Source: Glandiceps talaboti (lineage: Eukaryota > Hemichordata > Enteropneusta > Spengelidae). From it: a stretch of DNA of 64,000 nucleotides. Of this stretch, positions 12,100-25,229 are shown one piece after another. How positions within the stretch are numbered: the stretch's first letter is position 1; the number at the start of each line of letters is the position of its first letter. The stretch spans positions 16,870,957-16,934,956 of the forward strand of contig NC_135564.1 in NCBI RefSeq assembly GCF_964340395.1, in the 5' to 3' direction. The notes under the pieces are model-generated. The model was not told the DNA's origin. It made no database searches and was given only the letters and a program-made list of their open reading frames with translations. Made by a program: the position numbers and the translations under genes.

Positions 12100-15000
12100 T
12101 TTCTTTTTTTTCTTTTTTTTAACGATGATGAGAACTGATTTGTCTTTTTAATCTTCATGTACCTTTGTTTTCCCCAGTGATGCCTGTACACATTTCAATA
12201 CTTCATCAAACTATCAAGGAAGGGATATTCTGGCCGACAATTCGTATAATGTGTCGTTTGCCTGGGTTGACGTACTAAAATGAAGTTGATGAGTGCGCTA
12301 AAGCCTGGATATGCTGAGATGTACAAGTAAACTAAACCCAGAAACACAGAAATGTCACTCGATCGTTTTTTTTCTTCTTTCACGTCAACCCCTAACCAAT
12401 CTTGAGTAACCACAACGAAAGTCAATGAAGGCTACTGAAGTACGAGGTACACGCTGTCTCAATATTCGGACAGTTATCGACTTGTCCGCTATCGAATATG
12501 GTCCTTTTTTCGGAATTGTCTGGTTATGATGGTAAGCATTCGTATGAAAGATCAGGTACTAGTAATACGAAAGCTTCAATTTCACTGTACTGGTATTGAG
12601 AGCGCTTATAATTAGATCGATGATCACATACATGTAACAACACTGCCGATGTTGACATCATTTTCGCAAATTAACAAAGCACGTGTAAATATTACAAAAT
12701 AACTAACTTTTTCTTCAGTGGCATTGAAATCAACAAATATATTTCGAATAGCTCTCTAGCAATGCTTTCGATAAAACTAAATGGCGTTTACAATGAACTA
12801 GTGGTGTGTTTTTAACAACAAATATATGAAACGTTTCGTATCGGAATTCAAAACGCGTCAGGCAGCAAACAGTACTTACTTAGTGTTTTCACGTGCCCTG
12901 ACATAGACCGCTACGTTCTGTGATGTAACGCAAACTACCAGTGTTCATGGTGATTTATTTTGTAAAAACAATTTAAAAAAAAAAACATTAGTTTAACGGT
13001 GATTAAGGTATCATAACACAAATTCTTTTGCAAAGTATTAAAATCAAAGTAGTGGCATAAAGTGATCATTTACAAGACAAGTACCGAAATTAGTGTCAGA
13101 TGTCGCGTAACGGTTGTCAATGTAGGGTTATAAATTAATGAGCTCCATTGACATCATCCACAAAATTATTTCAGACTGTTAATTCTGTCGAAAAAATAAC
13201 CCAACGAAACTGTTTTAAGCTAAATAATGGATATTTCTGTTTTTCCAGTAGTAATCGCCGAATAACATGATCGACCCTCTCCGAAAACTGAGACAGTGAG
13301 TGTACGTCAGGCTGAGAATGTAGTGCGTCATGTGTAACCGCGGCCTTGAAATAAAAATGTTACTTTGTGAAATAAAAAAAACAACCTCTAAAATAAACTT
13401 CAATAATCTCACATTCCCAGGAATCGATCTGTGACTACTGGCATTTTTTTCCGAAAAGCGAGTTGAAGTCCAGTAAAATACAAATGGGTTGTCGCAACTA
13501 AATATTGGAATGTTCTTCCGTTCATCGAAGCTATGTGTCCGTAAGCTATGTGTCCGTATGCACCGCTGACAGATACACCAGCTATATGTTGCACTGAATT
13601 GAAGGAGTACATATGAAATGACGCTGTGACGAGATATTACATTTGCCACATGAGTATATGGTTTTGAAAGAAATTGATAACTTGCACTCAATAAACTAAA
13701 TAAAAAAACTCCGTTCATAAACTAAGTGAAAAAAAACATATTGTAGTTAAACTTAGCTAAATATAACTATACAGATATTTTGGGACGACAGTCGGTATTC
13801 GCTGAAGATTTAAAAAAAGTCCATTTGAGAGTCGACACACAGAAACGCGAAGCGTATAGAAGGCTGTAAATCGAATTTGTATGTTAGGAATTTAGACTTA
13901 CGATTAGTTTTGCCTTTTGGTGACGATGTGTCGTATTTGGTGATCAGAAAGAAATGACATTCTTATCACGATGGAGAAAAAAAAACAGCCTTTGCTGTGA
14001 GAGGGGAGGAGGGACATCACAACGAATCACCTGACTATTGGAACCTTGCCAAAAGATTAGCAATTATGATGAGTATATGTCGCAATCTTGGACACTTTCC
14101 AAACACATACCTTCCCCTACCAATAATTTTATATCCATTCCCATCATCAGACAAATGGGGTTTTTTCGTTACCACAGCCAAATCATGTTGTTGACTTCCT
14201 GAACATATCGGAAGTTTTGAACCATATCGGTAGAAAATATTAGCTTAATGGTTCAGATTTTAATGACAACACAAAGAAGCTTTACGATTATTTTGGAACA
14301 ATATTAAAAAATAATTAACAAGAACAATAGCTCCAAGAGACATTTAAGACTGTCTTGCGCTAGTCTATTAACGTTAGTCAAATGACAGACGTGTATAGAC
14401 ACGAGTGTTTGTGTGATAAATATATCTTGAATCTCCGCTGACATTTGTCATTTCCAGTCCACAACGAAGTTGAAAGAAAGTGATGATCAGACCAAATAAA
14501 ATAAAAGGGGTATTTCCGGTTGCTCGACCGACCCTAGATTTAGTCACTAACCTTAAACTTTGTTTAAATTTACAAATTAAAGGAGGTAATGAGAACTGTT
14601 TTGTCTTTTTGATCTACATATTCCTCTGTTTTCCCAAGTGATGCCTGTACACATATCAATACGTCATCAAACTATCACAGAAGGGATATTCTGACCGACA
14701 ATTCGTAAACTTTGTCTTTTGGGTTGACATACTAAACTGAAGTTAATGAGTGAGTTAACGCCTCGAGATATAGATGTTAAATTACCCGTCGATGAAATAG
14801 TATCTTTGTTATTTAAGAGGCAATCGGAGTCAATACATAAACTAGTCACGTCAATACAAGTAAACTAAACAATGAAACAGAAAATTCAATCGATCGTTTT
14901 TTCCTCCTTTCACATCAATCTCGACTTGAGTAACCACAAGGAAAGTCAATGAAGGTTACTGAAGTACGAGGTACACTCTGTTTAAATTTTCTGACAGTTA

Positions 15001-16460
15001 TAAACTAGTCCGCGATCGAATATCGTCCACGTTTGTTTCGGAATTGTCAGGTTGTGAGGATAAGAATTCGCATGAAAGATCATGTGATACGAAAGCTTCA
15101 ATTTCACTCTATTGGTATAGAGAGCGCTTATAATTAGATAGGTGATCACATACATGTAACAACACTGCCCAAGTTGCCATCTTTTTTAGCAAAATAAGAA
15201 AGTAAGTGAAATGTTACAAAATAATTAAATGTTTCTTCAGTGGCATTGACATCAACAAATATATTTCGAATAGCTCTCTAGCTATGCTGTTAATAAAACT
15301 AAATGGCATTTACAATGAAACATTGGTGTATATTTTACTTATTATATGAAACTTATCAGGATGCAAAACGTATCAGATAGCAGACAGCACTTACTTAATA
15401 TTTTCACGCGCTCTGACATAGCCTGCCTTGTTCTATGATCTAATGCAAAGTACGTACCAGCGTTCGTAGACATTTATTTTGTAAAAACAATAAACTTTAG
15501 TTTAACGGTGATTAAGGTATCGTAACACCAATTCTTTTGCAAGGTATTCAAACCAAAGTAGTGGCGTAACGTCATAAATACGAGATGATAAGTACTGAAA
15601 TCAGTGTCAAATTTCGCATACTAGTTGTCAATGTAGGGTTGTATAAATTCATGAATTACATGTACATCATCCGTAAAATTATTGCAGGCTTTTAAGAACC
15701 CAACGAAATTGAAATAATGTGTATTTCTATTTTTCCAGTAGTAATCGCCGAATAACATGACCTTCTCCGAAAACTGAGAGTGAGTGTACGTCAGGCTGAG
15801 AATGTAGTGCACCTTGTGTAACCACTGCCTTGGAATAAAAATGTTGCAATGTGAAATAAAAAAAAATAACAACTATAGAATATACTTCAATAATTTCACA
15901 TTGCCAGGCATCGCTCTGTGACTATTGGCACTTAACTTTTTTCCGAAAAGTCCAGTAAAATGCTAACGGGTTGTCGCAACTAAACAATGGAATGTTCTTC
16001 CGTACATCGAAGTTATTTACTCGCACCGCTGACAGACATACCGGGTATATGCTGCACTGAAGGAGTAGATATTAAATGACATGCACTGTGACGAGATATT
16101 ACATTGGCCACATGAGAATATGGTTTTGAAAGAAATTGACAACTTGCACGTTAATGTAAAGCTTGAAAAAATCCGCATTATTGTGAAACTTAGCTAAATA
16201 TGACTATATAGATATTTTGTGATGATAGTCGGTATTCACTGAGGATTTAAAAAGTCCATTTGAAAGTCGACACACAGAAACGCGAAGCGTATCAGAGCCG
16301 CCATAGGCTGTATGTAAACCATATTTTGTACGCTAGGAATTTAGAGTTACGATTGGTTTTGGTAACGATGTGTCGTGTTGACTGATCAGAAAGAAATCAT
16401 GGCATTCTTATCACCATGGAGAAAGAAAACAGACTTTTCTGTGAGAGGGGAGGACATCAC
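12100..16460. repeat. Two diverged 2.4 kb direct repeats, left arm
   Basis: 12100-14020 is repeated as 14500-16460. Both share the sequence around CCTAGATTTAGTCAC, the GAAAGCTTCAATTTCACT segment, and a stretch that ends in ACGCGAAGCGTAT. Inverted relatives are 52740-59800. A 60-bp piece (CGCAATCTTGGACACTTTCC) also occurs in the 6 kb units near 6040, 11600 and 60135. Open frames in these blocks (for example 13215-13718, minus) differ in length and frame between copies, so I do not call genes here. Confidence 0.75.
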
Positions 16461-19400
16461 AACGAAACGCTAAGGTTAGGAACAAGATCAATATTTAATG
16501 TCGGATAAAAAACCTAAATTCTTTTACTTTTGGGATAGTGAGGTTAAGAGCCATTTTTAGCTCTCTTCATACAAAAACGATTTTGTAACCCTGAATACAA
16601 ATATTTTTTAAAAATGTAAAATTGAAAAAAAGGAGGATTTTCACCGTAGTAAATGGAGGGCACTAAAATAAAGTAAAGTGTCACTACATACTGGCTTTAT
16701 ATTCATAGCACTATATACTACTATACTACATACTGATTTGAAATTGATTTTGCGGTCTGAATTTCTTTTTCAATTTTGGCCAATTTAGTTAAAAAGGCGG
16801 TGGGGGGGAAGGGGGGGGGATCTGGGGCCTATGTAAAAGAATTAAGTTTTTATCCTTCATTGAATTTTTGATGTCGCCCTTTACGTGTAGACGATATGAA
16901 AAAACCATAAAACACTATATTCTATATATCGCATGAATGTTGTTATTGTCGTTAAAGGCGATTTGATTCCAATTAACTCTCATGTACCGAGGCGAAAAAA
17001 TGCTTCCTCCTCGATCCTTCAGACATACATACATAGAACATGTTTATGTAAGGTTGGAACTTTGGTAATATAATGATTGTATGCATGTAAAAAGTCGTGC
17101 TTCAGAATCTTGAAGACACTACAGTACCCCTTTATTGACCTCCATTTTTTATTCACCGCATTCTACACGTAGACAGGTCTTATATGTAAGACGACTGCTG
17201 CCGAAAGTCCAAGAACTGGGACAAAGCACGTATTTGCTCTTTTGTTTACCGCTTTCATGTGAGATTCCTTCGAGAAACATCTACTTCACAAATCCTGGGC
17301 TTTTTTGTCGTCGTTGTGTCAAAGATCACCGTCGCTTTAAATGTCAGATTTCAAAGGTGGCCATTTGAACCCCTCAACTTGCCTGAAGTTTTCAAGGCGT
17401 TGTGACGGAATGACTCATTGTTTATGCAAATGAATGAAAACAGTAGTTGCTTTGCCCTTTTTTGAAATCCTCTAAAAACATAACTCCAGGGATGTTTGGA
17501 TCCAAAATAAATTGCTACACCAGCATATGCATATTCGTGTTGTTATTATGGCTTGGGTTAGATTTGACCATTTTGTCGTGTCCCCCTTTTGTCCCTCAGC
17601 ACTCCTTCTTCCGTACATTCTGTTTGTCCTCACTAGTTTTATTTTTTCTTAATAAGGATTGTATATGATTCAACCTTTTCAATTACTCAAACCGGAAATC
17701 TGTTTGCACACCCAAATAGTAATCATAATCCGAACTAATCTCCAGCTTTTTAATGATAAGTAATACATGTTGTTGTTATTGTTACGTTGTTGTTGCTGTT
17801 TTTGTTAGTGAAATGGCAAATTTTTTTCCCATGCAACACAGTAACTGTTACGGGTATTCATCTTATTAGATCTTGTTGTAACCTCTTCCTTGAAACATTT
17901 TTCCTCTGCCTCTGGCGCAGCGACGTCTTAGAAGGCGCCCTAAAGACGTCAGTTGTTTACGACGATGCAACCAAATGAGACGTATTCTAAATATTCAATA
18001 TAGATTTAACACTTGATTCCCTTCATTTGTATTACTGCACCTCAAAATTGTGAAGTCTTCAAAGGAGAAGCATAAAGGATAATACTAGACGCCCAGACAT
18101 AGCGTTCGGTAAGCTGACCTGTGCATCATTAGCGTATCTACAAGATTTGTAAGCTTGTTAGGAAACTATGGGGCCCATTCGCTCATCTACAAGTTACGGG
18201 TTCGGGCACAATACGCACGCATTTCCTGGACGCAACTTTTCATTTCTCTATAGAAACTATGTTTTTATCCCAGTTTGATGTAATTCAGTTTGCTTCTCTC
18301 TACAACATTCTCAAAATCAATTTCAGTGTATTCTTGTCTTCTTGATTTCTACTGTTCTGTCCCAATCTGATTAAAATATGGTTACTTTAAATACCTCTAT
18401 TTTTTCGTTAATTCACATCCGTGTTGTTGCGTAAAATGTGACCCTCCCCCATTCCGCCGTGCTAAAAAGTGGCCCTCCTTCAATTTCCTTTCTCTAACAG
18501 ACACGGAAATGAACACGATTTTAAAGGACTTGATTTCACTGCTGTCACCACTTTAAAAATTGTTAAAGGCATTGGCTATTTCCCGCTACCACCAAAGTGA
18601 ATTTGTGTGTAAAGGCACTGCACTAATCAATACCTGTTTGAATTTCATTGGATGAGCTGAAGGCCAGAACTCGCAAAGAATAGATGCGCACATCCCCAAC
18701 ATGGTCGGGGCCGATGTCAACATCTCCACAACATTATTTCTTAATATCTTACCTAACTGTTCCTGTTTTAGTCTTGTGGAACCAATTCCTCACAATACAT
18801 TTTCTTTCCAAACAAGACAACAACATATATGTACTGTACTTGATATTTATTTTGTGATGAATCCACTTGCTTTCACTCGAAGCATGTCTTTTTAAAATAT
18901 ATTTACTTTTTTTTCAAAAGCGCTGAAAATGGAGCATCGAGCTAGCAGAGCTGTGTGTTCAACAAATTGGACTGTATAATATCTTCGAACAATAGCAAGT
19001 TGAGATGACCGTTAACGCAAAAATATAATTTCTCTATTATTTTATCACTATAGGCACGTGGCTAATTATGCAAGTTCATTTAACAGTACACCTAAAAATT
19101 ACTAAAAATTGCTGAGTGTAAATTTGGACATAGCATGTATGAACACCGTACACCTCCAGATTATTCCGTTTAACTTTGGCTCTCTGGGTGAAATACGTAC
19201 GAAGAACGGGTTATTTTTAGCTACTCATAATCGAACATATTCTTTAACCACCCGGAAGAGTATCTTTGTTTGAAGTTTTACCATGAACAATATTCGTGTT
19301 CTCAAAACTGAAGGCTATAACAAAGAACCCCTTTCATTCCATTCGTATTGCAGTCTATGGCATGTGGACCCCCCGTTTTCTTTCATTTGAAGACTTGGAT

Positions 19401-20180
19401 GATCAATAAGTCTGTAATCTGCCAAACCGGTAGACATACCCTATCACATGCCTAATTGCAGTAGAAAAGGCCCCTCTCCAAGAACATTGACCCTCGTATT
19501 GTCGTCTGCGACTGCGGGCTTTAGATTGAAAACGTGGATGAAGTCTGTAGCCTGCTAAAACTGATATTTACTAAAATCTGTTGGGTAAACCCTGCCCACA
19601 TAAGACATATATAATTCAGATCTTTTTATGATATCATGGACGCCAAACTATAAAATTTACAGCATTACAGACCTCTGTACTATACGTTGCCTTGGCAACT
19701 AGACTTGCAGTGTGAATTCTATATTATGATAATGCAGTTCTTGGCAACATGTTGTGTTATCAAAAACAAGAGTAAACAAACGTAAACAAGTCAACATTGA
19801 ATTGTATTATATCACGACTCACAATGCCTGACGGCCTGACCTACATGCATAACCCATTTACGACGCTTTATGAAAAGTCGACCACATCACGTGCACAATG
19901 ATGTCACTGTCTCTAAATATCTCTGGCTTTTCATTTTACAACGTGCATGGATGACCGCGTTGAACTACTGGAGATTGCGAATTGCTTTAACTTGCTGTTC
20001 ACGAGCCTGTTAGTAAATGTGAATAGAAAACCTCTGTTAGGTCTGTTCCTGAACTAACCTTTATCGTATCCTTCTGTTTTCAGTCCAAATTATTATCGTG
20101 TTCAGTTTCAACGATCAAACATGTTTCATAAAGGCTAACAACAAAAACTGTGATACGTAACTGCCAAATTACTGTAACTA
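16460..20180. other. Intergenic left-arm DNA
   Basis: No gene recognised. It matches the right arm in inverted orientation at 16460-18000 and from 19513 onward. 18803-19513 has no right-arm counterpart, either a left insertion or a right deletion, with the right-arm junction near 50215. Short frames of 60-80 residues at 17135, 17447 and 18701 have no domains and are not preserved in the inverted copy. Confidence 0.6.
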
Positions 20181-20443
20181 TTATTTTGTATAATAATCTT
20201 TATTTATACTGGACAGAAGAAGCCAAGTGAGGGACATTCCCCATGGGTTTAGTGTTAATGCAGGTGGAAACCGGAGTACCCGAGGAAAACCTTCGTTGTT
20301 CGATGTAATCAAACTGAACGACACTCTTCCTGCTGAGCATGGTAAAGATAGGGCGAGCGAGGGTGGAGGAGAGATACACGAAGACCAGATACAGAGAGAA
20401 AGACAGAAAGGAAAATGGACAGAGACACGGAGACACACATACC

Positions 20444-20444
20444 C

Positions 20445-20481
<37 letters not shown>

Positions 20482-20521
20482 GTGTGTGTGTGTGTGTGTG
20501 TGTATGTGTGTGTGTGTGTGT
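20444..20521. repeat. (GACA)n followed by (GT)n microsatellite
   Basis: Compound repeat. The right arm has the inverted counterpart (TGTC)n at 49252-49290 with most of the GT part missing. Confidence 0.95.
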
Positions 20522-21392
20522 TGTGTTGATTTTATTGCTAGATATAGTTTGCCAACAGCGGTGATCAACCCAAGGTAAATTAGATATTCAACTAGGTGAT
20601 CTGTAATTCTGTTATTTCAATACCAATAACCTAACCTAGATTCTTCGTGGTGGCATCAATGACAACACATCCTTATTTACAGTAAACAAACATAAACAAA
20701 CGTAAACAAATCACCGGTTAGACCCTGGGAACACTCTGGCTCACGTCTTCACTTGTTCCATGCATGGGTAAATGTACACAATTAGAAGAGTGATGATTCA
20801 GTCTGGCAACAAATGCTGTGTTTACGGTAAACATAAATTATATACAAAAACATTATATATTGCCATGCTTACAGTGAAATGAGTTGCACGACAGTTGGTA
20901 CAATTGTATCCACACATATTTGTAATGCTGTGGTGATAGACCATCAACTGTATTTCGTTGTTGATCTAATGAAAGCGTCTTACAGTGAATTTCACAATAC
21001 TGTGCAACTTTTCTGTTGGATACAACCACGCAGAAACTGGACATGCTACACTTTAAGATAGCAAAATTGAATGAGTACAGTTTCTTGCTACATTTTGTCT
21101 AAGTGCAATGAACTACACATGCCACTATACAGACGTCAAATGAACACCGCAAAGGACATCTACACGTCCCTCATGTTTCATACAAAGAAATACATCGGCG
21201 CCCAAATGTCTGTATGGAGTTGCAATTCATTTAAATAGTTTATTTCAATTTGACTGAATGTAGCAAAACAAATGCGACCTTGCTATTAAAGTGTACGTAG
21301 CATATGCAATTTCTTATTGCATGGTATTTTGAAATAGACTGTATCATACAACGCAACATGGTATACAGTACTGTTGTCACTGTTTGGAGTCA

Positions 21393-21693
21393 TGATGGGC
21401 GAATGGTTAGAGTGGCCGGCTTGGAATCTGCAGGTTGCAGGTTCGAGCCCCATCGATGCCGTTTGTTTCTGAATGGCTAAAGTCCTTGGGCAAGATTTGA
21501 ACAATGACTGTGCCTCAGTCAACCCAACTGTATAATTGGAGACCTGGTAGGATAGAGGTTACAATGTGAATGCTTTAATCCCATATGCTCCCCAGGGAGT
21601 TGAGGAAGTATAAAGGGCCGTTGTACTATAGTTCCGAGCCAGGGTAATAATTGTAAAACGCTTTGAGCACCCAGACTGGGTGGGAAAGCGCTA
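21393..21693 (+). mobile_element. tRNA-derived SINE, left-arm copy
   Basis: The head is tRNA-like: an A-box-like GGGCGAATGGTTAGAGTGG near 21397 and a B box GGTTCGAGCCC at 21440-21450. The body then runs to a tail with GTAAAACGCTTTGAGCACCC and GGTGGGAAAGCGC. An inverted copy sits at the equivalent place in the right arm, so the insertion predates the arm duplication. It is not a functional tRNA, since no cloverleaf with an anticodon stem can be closed over the expected length. Confidence 0.8.
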
Positions 21694-22214
21694 ATTATTT
21701 CAACGAAGTACTCTTTCTTCTTTGTAGACTGAAATACGTGTCATGTCATACCGCCCTCACCGGCCTCCTCCCTGGGGGGTTGACGAATGTGGGACAGTGC
21801 CCCCTCATGGCGTACCTTACAGACTAACTACCCTCTTTGCAGCATTGGTACTCCAACACACGTCGCTTTATAATTAGGTTTTGTTCTGTCGGCGGAAAAA
21901 ACACCCTCTCCCTTGTGAGAGTGATGAAATCCTAGAAGAATGATTTTTTGAAACTCAAACATCCCTGCTCATTGAAAATCTTGTAGAATGGCAACTGCAG
22001 TTTGCAAGGAAATCATATCTCTTGAAAAGAAAGTATTTTAATTCATTTTCATTTAGTTAGTCAATATTTAATAGTTAGACACGATATTTTATATTCAGTT
22101 GACAGTGATTTATTATATACAGGTGTCTCTCTGGTTGACTGAGTGGCATGAATCGCAGCGCGTATACACATAAGGTCACAATCCCTACATGCAGCATATA
22201 TGGTCGATCAAAGA

Positions 22215-22470
22215 GTTAAGAATGGCTGGCTGGCTTGGAATTTACAATTTGCCGGTTCAATCCACGTAACTGAATGACTAAAGTTCGTCTGCAAGACTTG
22301 AACCACGATTGTGACACAGGGGGCCTGGTAGGACAAGGGTTGTAACGTGATTGCTGTAAGCTTCTAAAGATACTGCAGTTGACTGCATGCTTTCCAGAGA
22401 GTTGATGGAGTGTAAAATACTGTTGTACCGTTATAGGTCCGTGTCAGGGGTAATAATTGTAACGCGTGTT
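22215..22470 (+). mobile_element. Second, decayed copy of the same SINE
   Basis: Shares with the SINE at 21393 the order GGCTTGGAAT, GCCGGTTCAATCC (a degraded B box), CAAGACTTGAACCA, GGCCTGGTAGGACA and GGGGTAATAATTGTAA. It is heavily substituted, so older than its neighbour. Confidence 0.65.
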
Positions 22471-22929
22471 AAAAACGCTAGATTAAAACTAAAAACTGTC
22501 ACTATTATTTAATATTATTATGAAAATTATTAGTTATTGTTATAGCAGATTATCAAATCGAAGCGCCTTTAACATTATCTACAAGGATAGTATTGAAAAG
22601 TTAGGCTTTGGTGTTATTAAAAAAAAGAATTGCAATTTACCTTTCATGTGCTCGATTGCCCGTAATTTAGTAGTCTGACTGCTGTGGTCTCTTCATGAAA
22701 TGAAAGAAAATGACCAAATCGCATTACTGTTGTTGTTCTGTATTTACCTGCGTATATGTGTGATGTGGCGATAAGAAGGAAGAGATACACAGCTAGTCTA
22801 GACCTGGATCCTATTGTGAAGTCATCATTATGCTGACGTCATTCATTACCGACCGTCACAACCATTCATTCATTCATAGTTAGGGAACGCACTCTTTGTT
22901 GGCAAATTCCCAATAGAGTGCATATATCT

Positions 22930-23790
22930 ATCGATGCCCTCCTTGTATAATTGGCCCCAGTCTGTGTCAGACTTGTGTATACTAATAATAAAATGTAATG
23001 TTATGGGGGTGTTCGAGGGTGGGGGTGGGGGGGTAGGGATGGGGTGGGAGATTGGGACTGGGGGATTTTCAGTGGCAGGGAGCATAGTATTTCATAACGA
23101 AAAATAGGGGAGGTCATTCACAATATGCATGTTTCATTGGGGGAGTAAGGTCTTTTGTGGCAATAAATTGGAAATCAAACGAGTCGCTGGCCCTTGTGAA
23201 ACCGTACTTCGAGTACAGGTAGCCGAAGATTAATCTACTCTAGATCACGTGATTCGCTTTCATTTACTGAACTGTCACTGCCATTGTCATCGTCACTGTC
23301 ACCTTCAGTTAGTCCAATCACATTACTGTCTGTGTCACTGTCACTGTCAGTAAGTCGAATCACATTATTGTCTGTGTCTCTGTCACTATATGTGTCACTG
23401 TCACTAGTGTCATTACTATATGTCTTCAGTTATCTGCAATTATCAGTTGTGGAGTCATTTTTCCTAGAAATAAAAGCTGGAGTTGTTTATATCATTATAT
23501 TTATTTATTTATTTATTTAATTATTTATTTATTTATTTATTACTTACTTATTACCCATTTGTTACAGCTTTGAAAGAGAGAAATATTTTACATTCTTCGG
23601 TAAAAGGGTAAAGGGAGAACGGAAAATAGCAAAGCTAGTCAAGCCCCTCACTTAGGATACTAGGTTACTGTATTTGTGTAGTAATGATTTGTATTTTATG
23701 ATGTTTGAGTTTTCTTTTTTGTTTTTAAAGTTCTGTACACTCCCTAACAATCTTGCTAAAGTTATGTGCATTAAATGAGTTATAATATAG
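22930..23790. other. Start of the spacer, no gene seen
   Basis: Just inside the inner edge of the left arm. It holds a G-rich stretch at 23000-23070, an impure (GTCACT)n run at 23280-23420 and an (ATTT)n tract at 23490-23545. No convincing coding sequence. Confidence 0.6.
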
Positions 23791-23970
23791 GGTACGATAC
23801 GATACGATACGATACGATACGATGCTATATGATATGATACGATACGATACGATACGATACGGCACGGTACGGTACGGTACGGTACGGTGTGGTGCGGTGC
23901 GGTGCGGTGTGCAGTGCCGTGCCGTGCCGTGCCATATCGTACCATACCATACCATACCATACCATACTAT
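23791..23970. repeat. Evolving pentanucleotide array
   Basis: A 5-bp periodicity is kept over 180 bp while the motif changes in steps along the array: GATAC, then GGTAC, GGTGC, GTGCC and finally CATAC. It is followed by a C-run and (AC)n at 23978-23998. Confidence 0.95.
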
Positions 23971-24029
23971 ACCCCCCCACACACACACACACACACACCA
24001 AGATCGCTGTCTATATGTGTTTAATAAAT

Positions 24030-24425
24030 CTACATAAATGACATTGCGGAGAATATCATTAGCAACGTTCTTAAGTTTGCAGGTGATATAAAGTTAATTC
24101 GCAAACTTGTATTTGGCCGAGGACGATGCTGAACTGTTCCAGAACGATTTTGAAACCTTAGTTGATTGGTTTCGTGACTGGTAAATGCTACTGAACGTGA
24201 GTAAATGTAAGATGATGCACGTGGGTTACAACAATGCCGACTATCCGTACAGAATGGTAGCAGATTGTCATCTGTAGAATCAGAAAAAGATCTAGGGGTT
24301 TTGATTCACAACTCACTAACACAGAAATTGCATATGGCAGAGAAAGTAAATAAAGCAAATCGAGTACTTGGAATGGTAAACAGAACATTTACTACTGTAA
24401 CAGAGCAAAATACCTTTACATTGAA
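24030..24425 (+). mobile_element. LINE reverse-transcriptase fragment
   Basis: Conceptual translation with frameshifts and a stop gives the order typical of Jockey/CR1-type reverse transcriptases: a KFAGDIKLI block (usually FADD), FETLVDWFRDW, LNVSKCKMMHVG, EKDLGVLIHNSL, then KANRVLGMVNRTF. Both ends are missing. The second Asp position of the usual FADD box reads Gly-Asp, and there is an in-frame stop after the Trp block, so it is inactive. Confidence 0.8.
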
Positions 24426-24919
24426 AAATTGACAGTCTTGACATACGAAATCAAAGTCTGATATTGGATAGTTATAATACACTATCTAATATTATACTTA
24501 TTAAATAAAGTTAAATGCTTGTCAGTAAAGATCACTTCTGTCGCTGGATTGTCTGTGAACTGTAGAGTGATTCATCACAGTGGGTGATTGACATGGTTCG
24601 TTTTGTTCAGAGTAAGTTTCCCGATCTAAATGCAGACATGCCTCTACGTTTGGGATTGTGCCACAGTGCCGAGATACATCTACCGATTCTAAAGTAATAT
24701 GACTCGGAGTATAATATAGGTAAACATTGCAGTCTGGGATTTTAGCCGTTGGGGGCGCTACATAACTAACAACACTAACCTGCGACCACCTTCCTTTATG
24801 AATGCCATGCGAAAAATGTTTGGCGGGATTTTAAAAATGAATGTGAATGTGATGTGATTATATATACATCAACTCTATTCATTTAAATTAAGATTTCAGG
24901 ATTAGATTATGAAACCTAT

Positions 24920-25130
24920 CTTGGTAGATGTACAGTAAAATTGACCAATCGATATAACGATAAATACTAATCGTTTCTCATTATATTTTACTCGATCAAT
25001 ACAGTTTCGTGATGTATTTACAAGTGTAGGCCTTGGTCTACTCTGTTTCGAATGAAGTCCACCTATTTTGTTGAATAATAAACACTTGGTGTTCTAAAAG
25101 TCTCAAATATTGTATCATATCACGATGAGG

Positions 25131-25229
<99 letters not shown>

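Noticed and set aside
13215-13718. 167-residue frame on the minus strand
   Set aside because: Related copies near 15700, 53200, 56800 and 58600 are broken by stops and frameshifts, and there is no recognisable domain. Probably part of a repeated non-coding block.
17135-17668. Two adjacent small plus-strand frames
   Set aside because: The inverted copy at 51600-52100 does not keep either frame open, and no domain is seen.
20181-20578. Cys/Val-rich and Asp/Arg-rich frames
   Set aside because: Driven by the (GACA)n and (GT)n microsatellites.
21393-21460. Possible tRNA gene
   Set aside because: The A- and B-box-like motifs are present, but the body continues as a SINE, the anticodon arm cannot be drawn, and an inverted copy with the same tail exists.
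23652-24037. Tyr/Arg/Thr-rich frames on both strands
   Set aside because: Pentamer array translations.
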